From Sphingobium sp. SCG-1 (GTDB taxonomy: Bacteria > Pseudomonadota > Alphaproteobacteria > Sphingomonadales > Sphingomonadaceae): DNA of 64,000 nucleotides. Positions 16,243-22,826 of the stretch are shown piece after piece (the stretch's first letter is position 1; every line of letters begins with the position of its first letter). The stretch is taken from positions 3,521,501 to 3,585,500 of the forward strand of contig NZ_CP026372.1 of NCBI RefSeq assembly GCF_002953135.1, in the 5' to 3' direction. The notes beneath the pieces were generated by a model, which saw nothing but the letters and a program-made list of their open reading frames with translations, had not been told where the DNA came from and did no database searches. The position numbers were made by a program, and so were the translations under genes.

Positions 16243-16584
16243 CTAAAGCGCGATCTGAAGTTGCAGTTGGGGCGAGAGCGGCAAGTCGGTGCGCGTGCCG
16301 GTAAGCAGCACCGCCATTGATCCATCCGCTCCGCCGGACGTGAGCTGCACGCGGGAGAGGCGCACGCGCGGTTCCCAGCGTCGGATAGCGCCAGCGCTCG
16401 CGGCCGCCATTAGCAGGCGCGTTGCCGCGTTCATCGGCTTGTCGATCAGCTCAGGCAGGCGTGAACCATATTCGCGGCGCATGACGCGGGAACCGACAGG
16501 CGTGGTCAGGATGTCACCGATCGACTGCGCTATGTGCGCTTCGTCAGTCAGGCGCTTTCCGGTGCCGCGATGCATGCCGCTCAT
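16243..16584 (-). CDS. W: baseplate wedge protein gpW (T4 gp25-like)
   Basis: The gp25-like fold is shown by HIAQSIGDILTTPVGSRVMR followed by REYGSRLPELIDKP. It nucleates the sheath at the baseplate. Length 113 aa against 115 in P2 W. Overlaps V by ATGA. Confidence 0.95.
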   Translation of the reverse strand: MSGMHRGTGKRLTDEAHIAQSIGDILTTPVGSRVMRREYGSRLPELIDKPMNAATRLLMAAASAGAIRRWEPRVRLSRVQLTSGGADGSMAVLLTGTRTDLPLSPQLQLQIAL

Positions 16585-17111
16585 GCCGGTGCACCAGTCT
16601 GCGCGCCGCCAGCCTGCACGCCACCGTGCTTGTGGTTCTTCAGGCTAATGCCGCCGCCGACGACATCAGTCGTTGCGGTTATCTTGCCGGTCACGTCCAA
16701 GTCGCCCGTGACGGAGACGCCTTCCGGAGCTGTGATCGAGAGCGAACCCGCTGCCAACACGATCGTCATGGCATGCGTCGCCGGATCATATTCGATGGTA
16801 GTGCCGTCGGGCGTGGCGAAACTGAGCCGTCCATCGGTCGCGAGCGGCGGAAAGACATCCGAATAGATGCCGCGCAGGATGACTGCGCCAGCGATATCGC
16901 CCTCTGGGCAGATCAGAATAACCTGTTCGCCGACCGTGGGCGGTATCCACGTGCGAAATCCGCCCGCCAGTTCAAGCCAGTGGCAGGGCGGCGAAACGAC
17001 CTCTCCGGTCTTTACCGTCGCATGGGCGTGCGCAAGATCGACCGCCTCGACAGTGCCGAAGCGGATCAGGTCACCCAGCAGGCCGGGGATATCGTCATCA
17101 GCTTGCGCCAT
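16581..17111 (-). CDS. V: baseplate spike protein gpV
   Basis: An OB-fold domain (LIRFGTVEAVDLAHAHATVK, then WLELAGGFRTWIPPTVGEQV) is followed by a triple beta-helix region and the terminal KNHKHGGV, whose His-x-His binds the iron ion at the tip of P2-type spikes. The trimer punctures the outer membrane. The start (MAQADDDIPGLL) lies 57 nt from the centre of an Ogr-type dyad and has no good ribosome site (see the dyad at 17,157). Confidence 0.94.
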   Translation of the reverse strand: MAQADDDIPGLLGDLIRFGTVEAVDLAHAHATVKTGEVVSPPCHWLELAGGFRTWIPPTVGEQVILICPEGDIAGAVILRGIYSDVFPPLATDGRLSFATPDGTTIEYDPATHAMTIVLAAGSLSITAPEGVSVTGDLDVTGKITATTDVVGGGISLKNHKHGGVQAGGAQTGAPA

Positions 17112-17156
17112 GGGACCGAACGTTCCACGTCACGCCCGCCCCTGCCAGCAGCGCCA

Positions 17157-17179
17157 TTTGTGATGGCGCGCATTACAAA
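17157..17179 (-). promoter_or_regulatory. Ogr-type late-promoter dyad, site A (gene V)
   Basis: Arms TTTGTNATG and CATNACAAA with a 5-nt centre. P2 Ogr sites are TGT-N12-ACA centred near -55; here the spacing is N13. On the minus strand, 45 nt separate the dyad from the V start codon, with GTTCGG beginning 35 nt after the dyad as at the other sites. The gap between the 77-aa gene and V is exactly this promoter. Confidence 0.8.
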
Positions 17180-17192
17180 CCCATGGCCGCGA

Positions 17193-17426
17193 TTATTCGG
17201 CCTCGGTAGGCAGTTCCAGCACGGGCGGCGTGCTGATCGCGCCGACCGAGATTTTCACCGCGACGCCGCGCGCCACTTCGGCGACGCGCTCCTTGGTCGC
17301 GATCTTGTCATAGTTGCCGTCCTTCATCACCGCGTTGACGGGCCGTTCGTGGCGGATTTCGCCTTCGGTAAAGATGACCTTCACCTGCTTCGTAGCGGCG
17401 TCGAATGCGCCAATAGTCGTTTTCAT
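17193..17426 (-). CDS. small hypothetical protein in the tail-fibre region (77 aa)
   Basis: Beta-rich and acidic, with MKTTIGAFDAATKQVKVIFT at the start. AGGAGC precedes the ATG. It sits where P2 has the tail-fibre assembly chaperone gpG but is far too short to be a gpG and shows no similarity that can be seen. It may be a reduced fibre chaperone or a minor baseplate component; unproven. Confidence 0.7.
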   Translation of the reverse strand: MKTTIGAFDAATKQVKVIFTEGEIRHERPVNAVMKDGNYDKIATKERVAEVARGVAVKISVGAISTPPVLELPTEAE

Positions 17427-17449
17427 AATCTTGCTCCTACTGCTGGCGA

Positions 17450-19342
17450 TTAGACGCCGATAGTCCTGACCCAGATGGTGACGACGCGGTCATCCGCGTT
17501 CCAGAATGTGATGCTGCTGGGCGGCGCGCCGTTGATCGACGTAATGCCAGTGTTCTGCTGGATTTGCGTGTTGCCGCCCTGCGAGGAGAGGCCAAACGTC
17601 GGATGAACCCAGCTGCTATGCCCGACAGGCAAATTGTAGGTCGCATACTGATCCTGCCCGATGGTCAGGGTGCCCCATGTTTCCTTTCGACCCGAGGCAA
17701 ATGCGATGTAGCCGTTGCTCGAAAGGTTTATGGCAACGATGGGATCGAAGGATGATGCGTGGTAGCCGTCGAGCAAATCGGCATCGAGGCCTGAGCCAGA
17801 GCCGTCATTATTGCTGTGCCAGACCCGCCCGCTGTTCAAGAACATCTCGGCACCGGGCATCTGATAGCTGCCGCCGTCGAAGTAGAGATATTTGCCGGTG
17901 CCGCTACCCAGAAAGATAACGCCGGTGTTAGTCGCTCCGGTGCGATATGTCGTGATGTCGCCATAGAAGACATCGCCGGATCGGCGTGCAGGCTCATAGC
18001 CAAGACGCGCCGGGATGTTCGTGAAGAAGCTGCTGTCCTGTCCGTCCAGCAAATCGGCGTCTAGGCCTGATCCCGAGCCATCATTCCCCTCATGCCATAA
18101 GCGGAAAGTTTGTGCTCCCATGCTCCAACCGCCCACGCGCCATGCGTTGTCCATGTCGAGGCCAAAGTAAGCGGCGAAAGATCCGGGGCGATGGAACGTC
18201 ATCATTGCCGCGCCGACGCCGTTGCCCTGGACTTCAACTTCGCCAAGACCACCTGTGCCCGTTGACATGCCGAAGTTACCCGTTCGATTCGCTTTGAGCG
18301 TTTTCCGGCCCGATACCGTTTCGTCGCCAGCGAGAATCATGAAGTCGGACGCATGCCTGCCATCGACCATGTCCGCGTCCAACCCGGAACCCGCTCCATC
18401 GTTTCCTGCATGCCAAGCGGAGTTGCCGCCCGCCCGGAAACCTGCGCCGTTCCAATATCCATCGCTTCCCAGCGAACCTCGGGCCACTCCCCCGATTACC
18501 CATTGATAAGAGTTACCTCCGCGGTCGAAATACTCATAATCGTTAACATCGAAATTGATGATCGGATTGCCGCCTGAGCTGAATATTCCAAAATTGGAAA
18601 TGCCAGTCAGGTTGAAGGTTGGGGCGCTCACCAGACCCGTGAACGTCTCGCCCGCCTTGTTCGCGGGCGTGAAGCCCAAGCGAGCGGGAATATTGCTATA
18701 ATAGCTCCCCTGCTGACCATCGAGCAGATCAGCGTCGAGGCCGCTACCCGCGCCATCATTGGCAGGGTGCCAGATGCCGGAATTGTTCGCTCCGAAGCGC
18801 GCATCTAACCAGGCAAACACCGCGTCCTTGATCGTTTTAGAAGCGGGCACTCGCTCGGTATCGATCCCCGCCAACAGCTCCGCAGCCGTCGCCAGCTCTA
18901 CGACGCCGATCTGCTCTGTCGTCGCCGGAGGATTCAGGAAATTCGTGTTGCCGAACGTGAGGCTGCTCGCGGCGACATCGGCGAACCGCACGTCCAGCGC
19001 GAGCAGCATCTGCGACTGTGCCGACTTTTCGAGGATGACGGCCGCTTGGCCATAGATGGCGAACAGCGTGCCGTCCGCCAGATACAGCGCGAAGCTGCGC
19101 AAGGTAAAGACATCAGCCCCTGCGTCACGGACGATAAGATGGATCGTGTCATCCGCCACGACATCACCGGACAGCGTGCTGATGCGCTTGATTTCGCCCG
19201 GTAGCGCAGTGGCACCGGCCCCCGGCACGACCGCCGTGGCCGAAATTCCGCAGCTCGCGATCGTCACGGGCGCAGTGCCGGTGTTCGCTGCATTCACGAG
19301 GGCGGCTCTGCCAGCATTGGTGACTACGATCGTGAGGCTCAT
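17450..19342 (-). CDS. H: tail fibre protein (gpH-like)
   Basis: The first 150 residues match the P2 gpH N-terminal baseplate-attachment domain (DUF3751 type: TNAGRAALVNAANTGTAPVT, then FTLRSFALYLADGTLFAIYG). The shaft then repeats four times a module W-H-x-x-N-D-G-[AS]-G-S-G-L-D-A-D-[LM]-[LV]-D-G followed by a short variable strand, a common phage fibre motif. The C-terminal part (about 540-630) should bind the host receptor. Located directly after I, as in P2. Confidence 0.9.
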   Translation of the reverse strand: MSLTIVVTNAGRAALVNAANTGTAPVTIASCGISATAVVPGAGATALPGEIKRISTLSGDVVADDTIHLIVRDAGADVFTLRSFALYLADGTLFAIYGQAAVILEKSAQSQMLLALDVRFADVAASSLTFGNTNFLNPPATTEQIGVVELATAAELLAGIDTERVPASKTIKDAVFAWLDARFGANNSGIWHPANDGAGSGLDADLLDGQQGSYYSNIPARLGFTPANKAGETFTGLVSAPTFNLTGISNFGIFSSGGNPIINFDVNDYEYFDRGGNSYQWVIGGVARGSLGSDGYWNGAGFRAGGNSAWHAGNDGAGSGLDADMVDGRHASDFMILAGDETVSGRKTLKANRTGNFGMSTGTGGLGEVEVQGNGVGAAMMTFHRPGSFAAYFGLDMDNAWRVGGWSMGAQTFRLWHEGNDGSGSGLDADLLDGQDSSFFTNIPARLGYEPARRSGDVFYGDITTYRTGATNTGVIFLGSGTGKYLYFDGGSYQMPGAEMFLNSGRVWHSNNDGSGSGLDADLLDGYHASSFDPIVAINLSSNGYIAFASGRKETWGTLTIGQDQYATYNLPVGHSSWVHPTFGLSSQGGNTQIQQNTGITSINGAPPSSITFWNADDRVVTIWVRTIGV

Positions 19343-19368
19343 CAGGCGGCTTTCCTAGGTTCGGGCAT

Positions 19369-19902
19369 TCAGGCGGCGCACGACAGGCGCGCGTAGACGG
19401 TGGGTCGCGCCACAGCGATCAGGCCGACCTGGCCCACCGCATCGAGCGCGAGCGTGAAGGTGAAGTGCGAGCGGACCGGCTTGGCGCGGGAGACTTCGGC
19501 AATGATCGCGTCGATATAATCCGCAGACACCGCGCCCTCAGCAGCACCGGTTAGCGCGAGCAGCAATGTGAAGGTGTGCGGCGTCCCGCGCGGCGAAGTC
19601 TCCCACCATTCTCTCAGCGAAATAGAGCCGCCGAAGCTGGCAACGGCGCGGCGCACCGCGTCCACGGTGCCCTTCTTCCGCTGCAGCAGGATGGCGTTCG
19701 CCACCACGGCACGCTGTACCGGCTCGGGCCATGTCGCGTCCCAACTGTCGATGGACAGCCCCCATGCCAGCCAAGGCAGCAAGCCAACGGGGCATGTCTG
19801 TGGCGTCCAAAGGGAACGTAGCGGAACAGGCAGTGCAGGTTCCAGTACCGCCGCCTCGATTGCCTTCTCCAGCGCACTCGCATTGGGAGGCAGCAACGTC
19901 AT
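19369..19902 (-). CDS. I: baseplate wedge protein gpI
   Basis: P2 gpI family: LPPNASALEKAIEAA, then CPVGLLPWLAWGLSIDSWDA (the LPxLAWxxSVDxWD signature), then RAVVANAILLQRKKGTVDAV. Length 177 aa against 176 in P2. Overlaps J by ATGA. Confidence 0.95.
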   Translation of the reverse strand: MTLLPPNASALEKAIEAAVLEPALPVPLRSLWTPQTCPVGLLPWLAWGLSIDSWDATWPEPVQRAVVANAILLQRKKGTVDAVRRAVASFGGSISLREWWETSPRGTPHTFTLLLALTGAAEGAVSADYIDAIIAEVSRAKPVRSHFTFTLALDAVGQVGLIAVARPTVYARLSCAA

Positions 19903-20798
19903 TCGGCAGTGCCCACATGCGTGACGCTGCGCGCTGTGCAGTACGCGGCCTGCGTCTCGCCGATGACGATATCTGCCGCAGGAAGATCGAGCGTCACATT
20001 CTGCACGCCGTCGACATGGAGAGCGGCAAAGATGCCCGAGCGCGTTATGTCGCGACCTATGCGGCGTTGCCGGGCCATATAGTCCGTCAGGCGCAGATTG
20101 GCTTCGGTGATGACGATCGTCGCATCTGGTCCGGGGTAAGTCCGCAATTTGGCGTCAATGGCGTAATTGACGATGGTCGCGGACTGGACGATCACTTCGT
20201 CGGTAAGTGGGCGCACGTCCTCTGCGGAAAGAGCTGCTGAGACCGCAGCGAGCAGGCCCGCTGATGCCGCGCCGCTGCCCGTCCTGCCCAGGACGCTCAC
20301 GACCACCTGCCCCGGCGCGGGACTGGTCGCCGAGGCATCGAGAACCGCCGGATCAGCGCTCAGCGTGTGGAAGATATAGGCGCCTGCAGGTCCGGCAACA
20401 GAATACCCTTCCGGCGCAAGCACGATGCGACGGCGCAGATCGTCGTCGCTTTCCATCACCGCAGGCAGGTTGTTCGACACGTCCGCAGGCGCAATCATCA
20501 GGCGCTGGACGCCGAAGACCGCGCCGAGCTGGTCAAGGTCGCTGCCCATGGCATAAGCGACCATCACCGCCCGCGCCGCGTCATTTACCCGCTGGCGATC
20601 GAGCAGGCGATAGTAAGCCGCGACCTGAAGGATTCTCACCGCCGGATCGGATTCTAGACTGTCGTCGAAATCGGGGATGAAAGTGCGGAGCCGCGCCAGC
20701 ATTTCGGCATAGATCGCTTCATAGTCGAGCGGTTCGACTACATCCGGCGCTGGCAGGCGCGAAAGATCGATTGCAGAGAAGGTCGCGTTGCCGGTCAT
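19899..20798 (-). CDS. J: baseplate wedge protein gpJ
   Basis: P2 gpJ family: AIDLSRLPAPDVVEPLDYEA at the N-terminus, MVAYAMGSDLDQLGAVFGV, and EDVRPLTDEVIVQSATIVNY followed by YTGPxA-like YPGPDA. An in-frame ATG at 20843 would give 314 residues, but ATG 20798 (299 aa) is preferred: it lies next to the conserved family N-terminus and exactly 44 nt from the Ogr-type dyad, the same distance as the divergent lysis gene on the other side. Starting at 20843 would place the start inside the dyad itself. No ribosome-binding site is seen for either start. Confidence 0.92.
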   Translation of the reverse strand: MTGNATFSAIDLSRLPAPDVVEPLDYEAIYAEMLARLRTFIPDFDDSLESDPAVRILQVAAYYRLLDRQRVNDAARAVMVAYAMGSDLDQLGAVFGVQRLMIAPADVSNNLPAVMESDDDLRRRIVLAPEGYSVAGPAGAYIFHTLSADPAVLDASATSPAPGQVVVSVLGRTGSGAASAGLLAAVSAALSAEDVRPLTDEVIVQSATIVNYAIDAKLRTYPGPDATIVITEANLRLTDYMARQRRIGRDITRSGIFAALHVDGVQNVTLDLPAADIVIGETQAAYCTARSVTHVGTAE

Positions 20799-20842
20799 CC
20801 GCTGAACAAACATTGCCCGCGCCGCGCTTGCATCCATCGCCA

Positions 20843-20865
20843 TTTGTGATGGGGCGCATTACAAA
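20843..20865. promoter_or_regulatory. Ogr-type late-promoter dyad, site B (divergent: J and lysis operon)
   Basis: TTTGTGATG-GGGCG-CATTACAAA. Both flanks carry a start codon 44 nt from the dyad edge: J at 20,798 leftwards and the holin-like gene at 20,910 rightwards. GTTCAG (J side) and GTCATC (lysis side) begin 35 and 36 nt from the dyad. A single activator site apparently serves two divergent promoters. Confidence 0.78.
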
Positions 20866-20909
20866 TTGGCGCGCTGGAAAGGTGGCCCCCGCGCGGGGAT
20901 CGTCATCCC

Positions 20910-21251
20910 ATGAGCAAATATGATCTTGCCATCCTTTGGGTGCTTTCCGGCCTTGCCGCGCTGGCAGCGGTCTCCGCCAAGCTCGGCATGGTCCTGTTCG
21001 CACTCTCTGACGATCCGCCTGCTGATGTGCAGGCGGCGCTGCACTGGCAACGCCGCCGCCGCTGGCTCACTTACTCAGAGCTGGCCGCGCTGCCGTTCTT
21101 TGCCACCACCGGCGTCTCCGCCACCGTCTATGGCGGTCTGGCTCCGGTGGTCAGCGTCATCATCTCCATGCTGCTCGGCGCGCTAGGCTTCGGTTTCTTC
21201 CTGCATGCGGTTCAGACGATCACGCGTCGACGCTTGGGGATCGAGCCATGA
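20910..21251 (+). CDS. holin-like membrane protein of the lysis cassette
   Basis: 113 residues with three hydrophobic segments: about 5-30 (LAILWVLSGLAALAAVSAKL), 58-74 (less hydrophobic) and 77-100 (APVVSVIISMLLGALGFGFF), with a basic C-terminus (RRRLGIEP). Size, topology and position just ahead of an endolysin fit a holin that sets lysis time. It is named by context, since holins share little sequence. The start lies 44 nt from dyad B; GGGGA 10 nt upstream is a weak ribosome site. Confidence 0.7.
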   Translation: MSKYDLAILWVLSGLAALAAVSAKLGMVLFALSDDPPADVQAALHWQRRRRWLTYSELAALPFFATTGVSATVYGGLAPVVSVIISMLLGALGFGFFLHAVQTITRRRLGIEP

Positions 21252-21382
21252 TGGACGTGATCTTCATCGGTGGAGGCATCAGCCTGATCGTCGCGATCGG
21301 CGCTCTTTGGATCGCAAGCCGCTCCGCCATCCGCTTCGAACATGCCCGCCATTGCGCACAGATTGAGGACAAACAATCGTGA
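21248..21382 (+). CDS. 44-residue single-span membrane peptide of the lysis cassette
   Basis: ATG-ATG at 21248 overlaps the stop of the holin-like gene, and the stop at 21380-21382 overlaps the GTG of the endolysin. The sequence starts MMDVIFIGGGISLIVAIGAL, a membrane helix, followed by a basic/His-rich tail (RSAIRFEHARH). It could be a second holin, a pinholin or an antiholin. The double coupling is the main evidence that it is real. Confidence 0.65.
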   Translation: MMDVIFIGGGISLIVAIGALWIASRSAIRFEHARHCAQIEDKQS

Positions 21383-21927
21383 ACCTCTCCGCCTATCTTC
21401 AGGGCCGTCACTTGCCTGCAGATGCAACATGGACGCCCACGATCTTCGCCGACGTCGCACGCGCGCTGAGGGATGATCGCGCACTGGCGCTGGCGCTGGC
21501 ACTGACACCGCATTTCACGCTGCGCGAGCTGCTGCACAGCGACACCGCCAAGGCGCGCGGCATCGCGAACGATCCGAACGCGGCGCAGATCGCAGCGCTG
21601 CGGCATTTGTGCGTTCACATTTTAGAGCCGGTTCGGGCGAAGTTCGGCCCGGTGCGCGTCACGTCGGGTTTCCGCATCTTCACGCCCGCGAGCCAGCATG
21701 GGCGCGGCGAGGCGGCGGATTTCGAAGTGACCGGCGTTCCCAATATCACGGTCGCCCGCTGGATTCGCGACACTCTGCCGTTCGACCAGCTCATCTTGGA
21801 AGCATGGTCGCCCAGCGATCCCAATGCCGGTTGGGTGCATACCAGCGCGACTGTGCGCCAGATGCGCAAGAGCGTGCTTCGCACCCCCACCGGCGGCGCG
21901 CCCTATTTCGCGGGCCTGCCCAAGTGA
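21379..21927 (+). CDS. M15A-family endolysin (zinc D-Ala-D-Ala/endopeptidase)
   Basis: The peptidase M15A core is present: LTPHFTLRELLHSDTAKARG, VRVTSGFRIF, then SQHGRGEAADF (zinc His and Asp) and GWVHTSATV (second zinc His). Such enzymes cut peptide cross-links of peptidoglycan. No signal peptide, so release depends on the holin. Begins with GTG inside the preceding stop. Confidence 0.88.
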   Translation: MNLSAYLQGRHLPADATWTPTIFADVARALRDDRALALALALTPHFTLRELLHSDTAKARGIANDPNAAQIAALRHLCVHILEPVRAKFGPVRVTSGFRIFTPASQHGRGEAADFEVTGVPNITVARWIRDTLPFDQLILEAWSPSDPNAGWVHTSATVRQMRKSVLRTPTGGAPYFAGLPK

Positions 21928-22322
21928 TCGGATCGGGCTACCTTGCCGCCGGAGCGTTGGCGCTGGCGGCAATGACCGGTGCTGCGGGCTACTTCCATGG
22001 TCTTGACACCGGCCGAAGCCGGGAGCGCCTTGCCAGCCTGCAGGACGTCGCGAAGGCTAATGCCGCTCGCGACAGGCTGCGCGGCGCGATCGAGCAGGAA
22101 TCCATTCATCATCTTAGCGCCGACCAGGCGCGACGGGACACCGTTCGGGAGATCATCCGTGAAAGCCACCAAGTCACTGCGCGCCCTGTGTATCGCAACG
22201 TCTGCATTGATGCTGACGGCGTGCGTCTCCTCGACCGTGCGCAAGCCGCTGCCAATGGACGTGATCCCGGCGCACCTGAAGGTCCCGCCTCCGGAGCTGC
22301 CGAAGGTGCAGCGGAGCGCTGA
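21924..22322 (+). CDS. Rz: Rz-like inner-membrane spanin
   Basis: GTG at 21924 overlaps the endolysin stop. One N-terminal membrane helix (GYLAAGALALAAMTGAAGYF) is followed by a periplasmic helical region with coiled-coil character (RERLASLQDVAKANAARDRL). This is the classic i-spanin layout, and an o-spanin is embedded in its 3' part. Spanins fuse inner and outer membranes in the last lysis step. Confidence 0.82.
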   Translation: MIGSGYLAAGALALAAMTGAAGYFHGLDTGRSRERLASLQDVAKANAARDRLRGAIEQESIHHLSADQARRDTVREIIRESHQVTARPVYRNVCIDADGVRLLDRAQAAANGRDPGAPEGPASGAAEGAAER

Positions 22323-22497
22323 CCAAGACGCTGGGCAGGACGGCGGCGAACCGATCAACCGCATGACGGGCGAAGAGGCTTATGGGAGCCTGCTCGATCT
22401 CTACGATGTCGCGGGCGGCATCCGGAACACGTTGACATCGCTGCAGGCGGCCGTCGCCGCTGCGGAGCATGACACCACTCCCAAGAAGGGCAAATGA
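22159..22497 (+). CDS. Rz1: Rz1-like outer-membrane lipoprotein spanin (overlaps Rz)
   Basis: GTG at 22159 opens a +1 frame inside Rz: signal peptide KATKSLRALCIATSALMLTAC with lipobox LTAC, then the proline-rich PLPMDVIPAHLKVPPPELPK typical of Rz1. It runs 175 nt past the Rz stop, ending with a 60-residue helical tail, so at 112 residues it is longer than lambda Rz1 (60). Start codon inferred from the signal peptide. Confidence 0.8.
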   Translation: MKATKSLRALCIATSALMLTACVSSTVRKPLPMDVIPAHLKVPPPELPKVQRSADQDAGQDGGEPINRMTGEEAYGSLLDLYDVAGGIRNTLTSLQAAVAAAEHDTTPKKGK

Positions 22498-22500
22498 TCG

Positions 22501-22815
22501 ATGGCGAAGGCCTATATCACCAAGCACAGCGTGGGCCGTCGCGACGTTCCGGCCACGTCTTCAGGCAATATCATTGCCGCCCTTCCCGGCCATGTCGGCA
22601 ACAGCATCGATCTGGATTTCTCCCTTGGCGAGCAGCACACCGCTGACCTTGGCGCTGGTCTATACGAGCTGTCGATCGACGGTGACAACGCCCGCATTGC
22701 CGTCGGCGCGGGCGCTGTCGCGACGCAGGCCAATGGCAAATTCTGGTTCGACGGTCGCGTAGGCATGATCTTCGTTCGCGAGGGACAGCGCATCTCCGTT
22801 CTGGCCGCAATTTAA
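22501..22815 (+). CDS. hypothetical late protein between spanins and tailspike (104 aa)
   Basis: Beta-rich, no signal or membrane segment: KAYITKHSVGRRDVPATS, then SLGEQHTADLGAGLYELSID. The composition suggests a compact jelly-roll or capping domain. It is 4 nt after Rz1 and 11 nt before the tailspike, so a structural accessory of the spike is a fair guess; not recognised. Confidence 0.65.
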   Translation: MAKAYITKHSVGRRDVPATSSGNIIAALPGHVGNSIDLDFSLGEQHTADLGAGLYELSIDGDNARIAVGAGAVATQANGKFWFDGRVGMIFVREGQRISVLAAI

Positions 22816-22826
22816 GGGATCGCCTA

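Noticed and set aside
17180..17225. A rightward promoter from dyad A
   Set aside because: A GTTCCA hexamer exists at a similar distance, but transcription would run antisense into the 77-aa gene and no start codon sits at the expected place.
17450..19342. Repeated DNA around GGCCTGATCC/GAGCCAGAGCC-type segments as a separate repeat element
   Set aside because: They encode the four NDGxGSGLDAD fibre modules and are explained by the protein.
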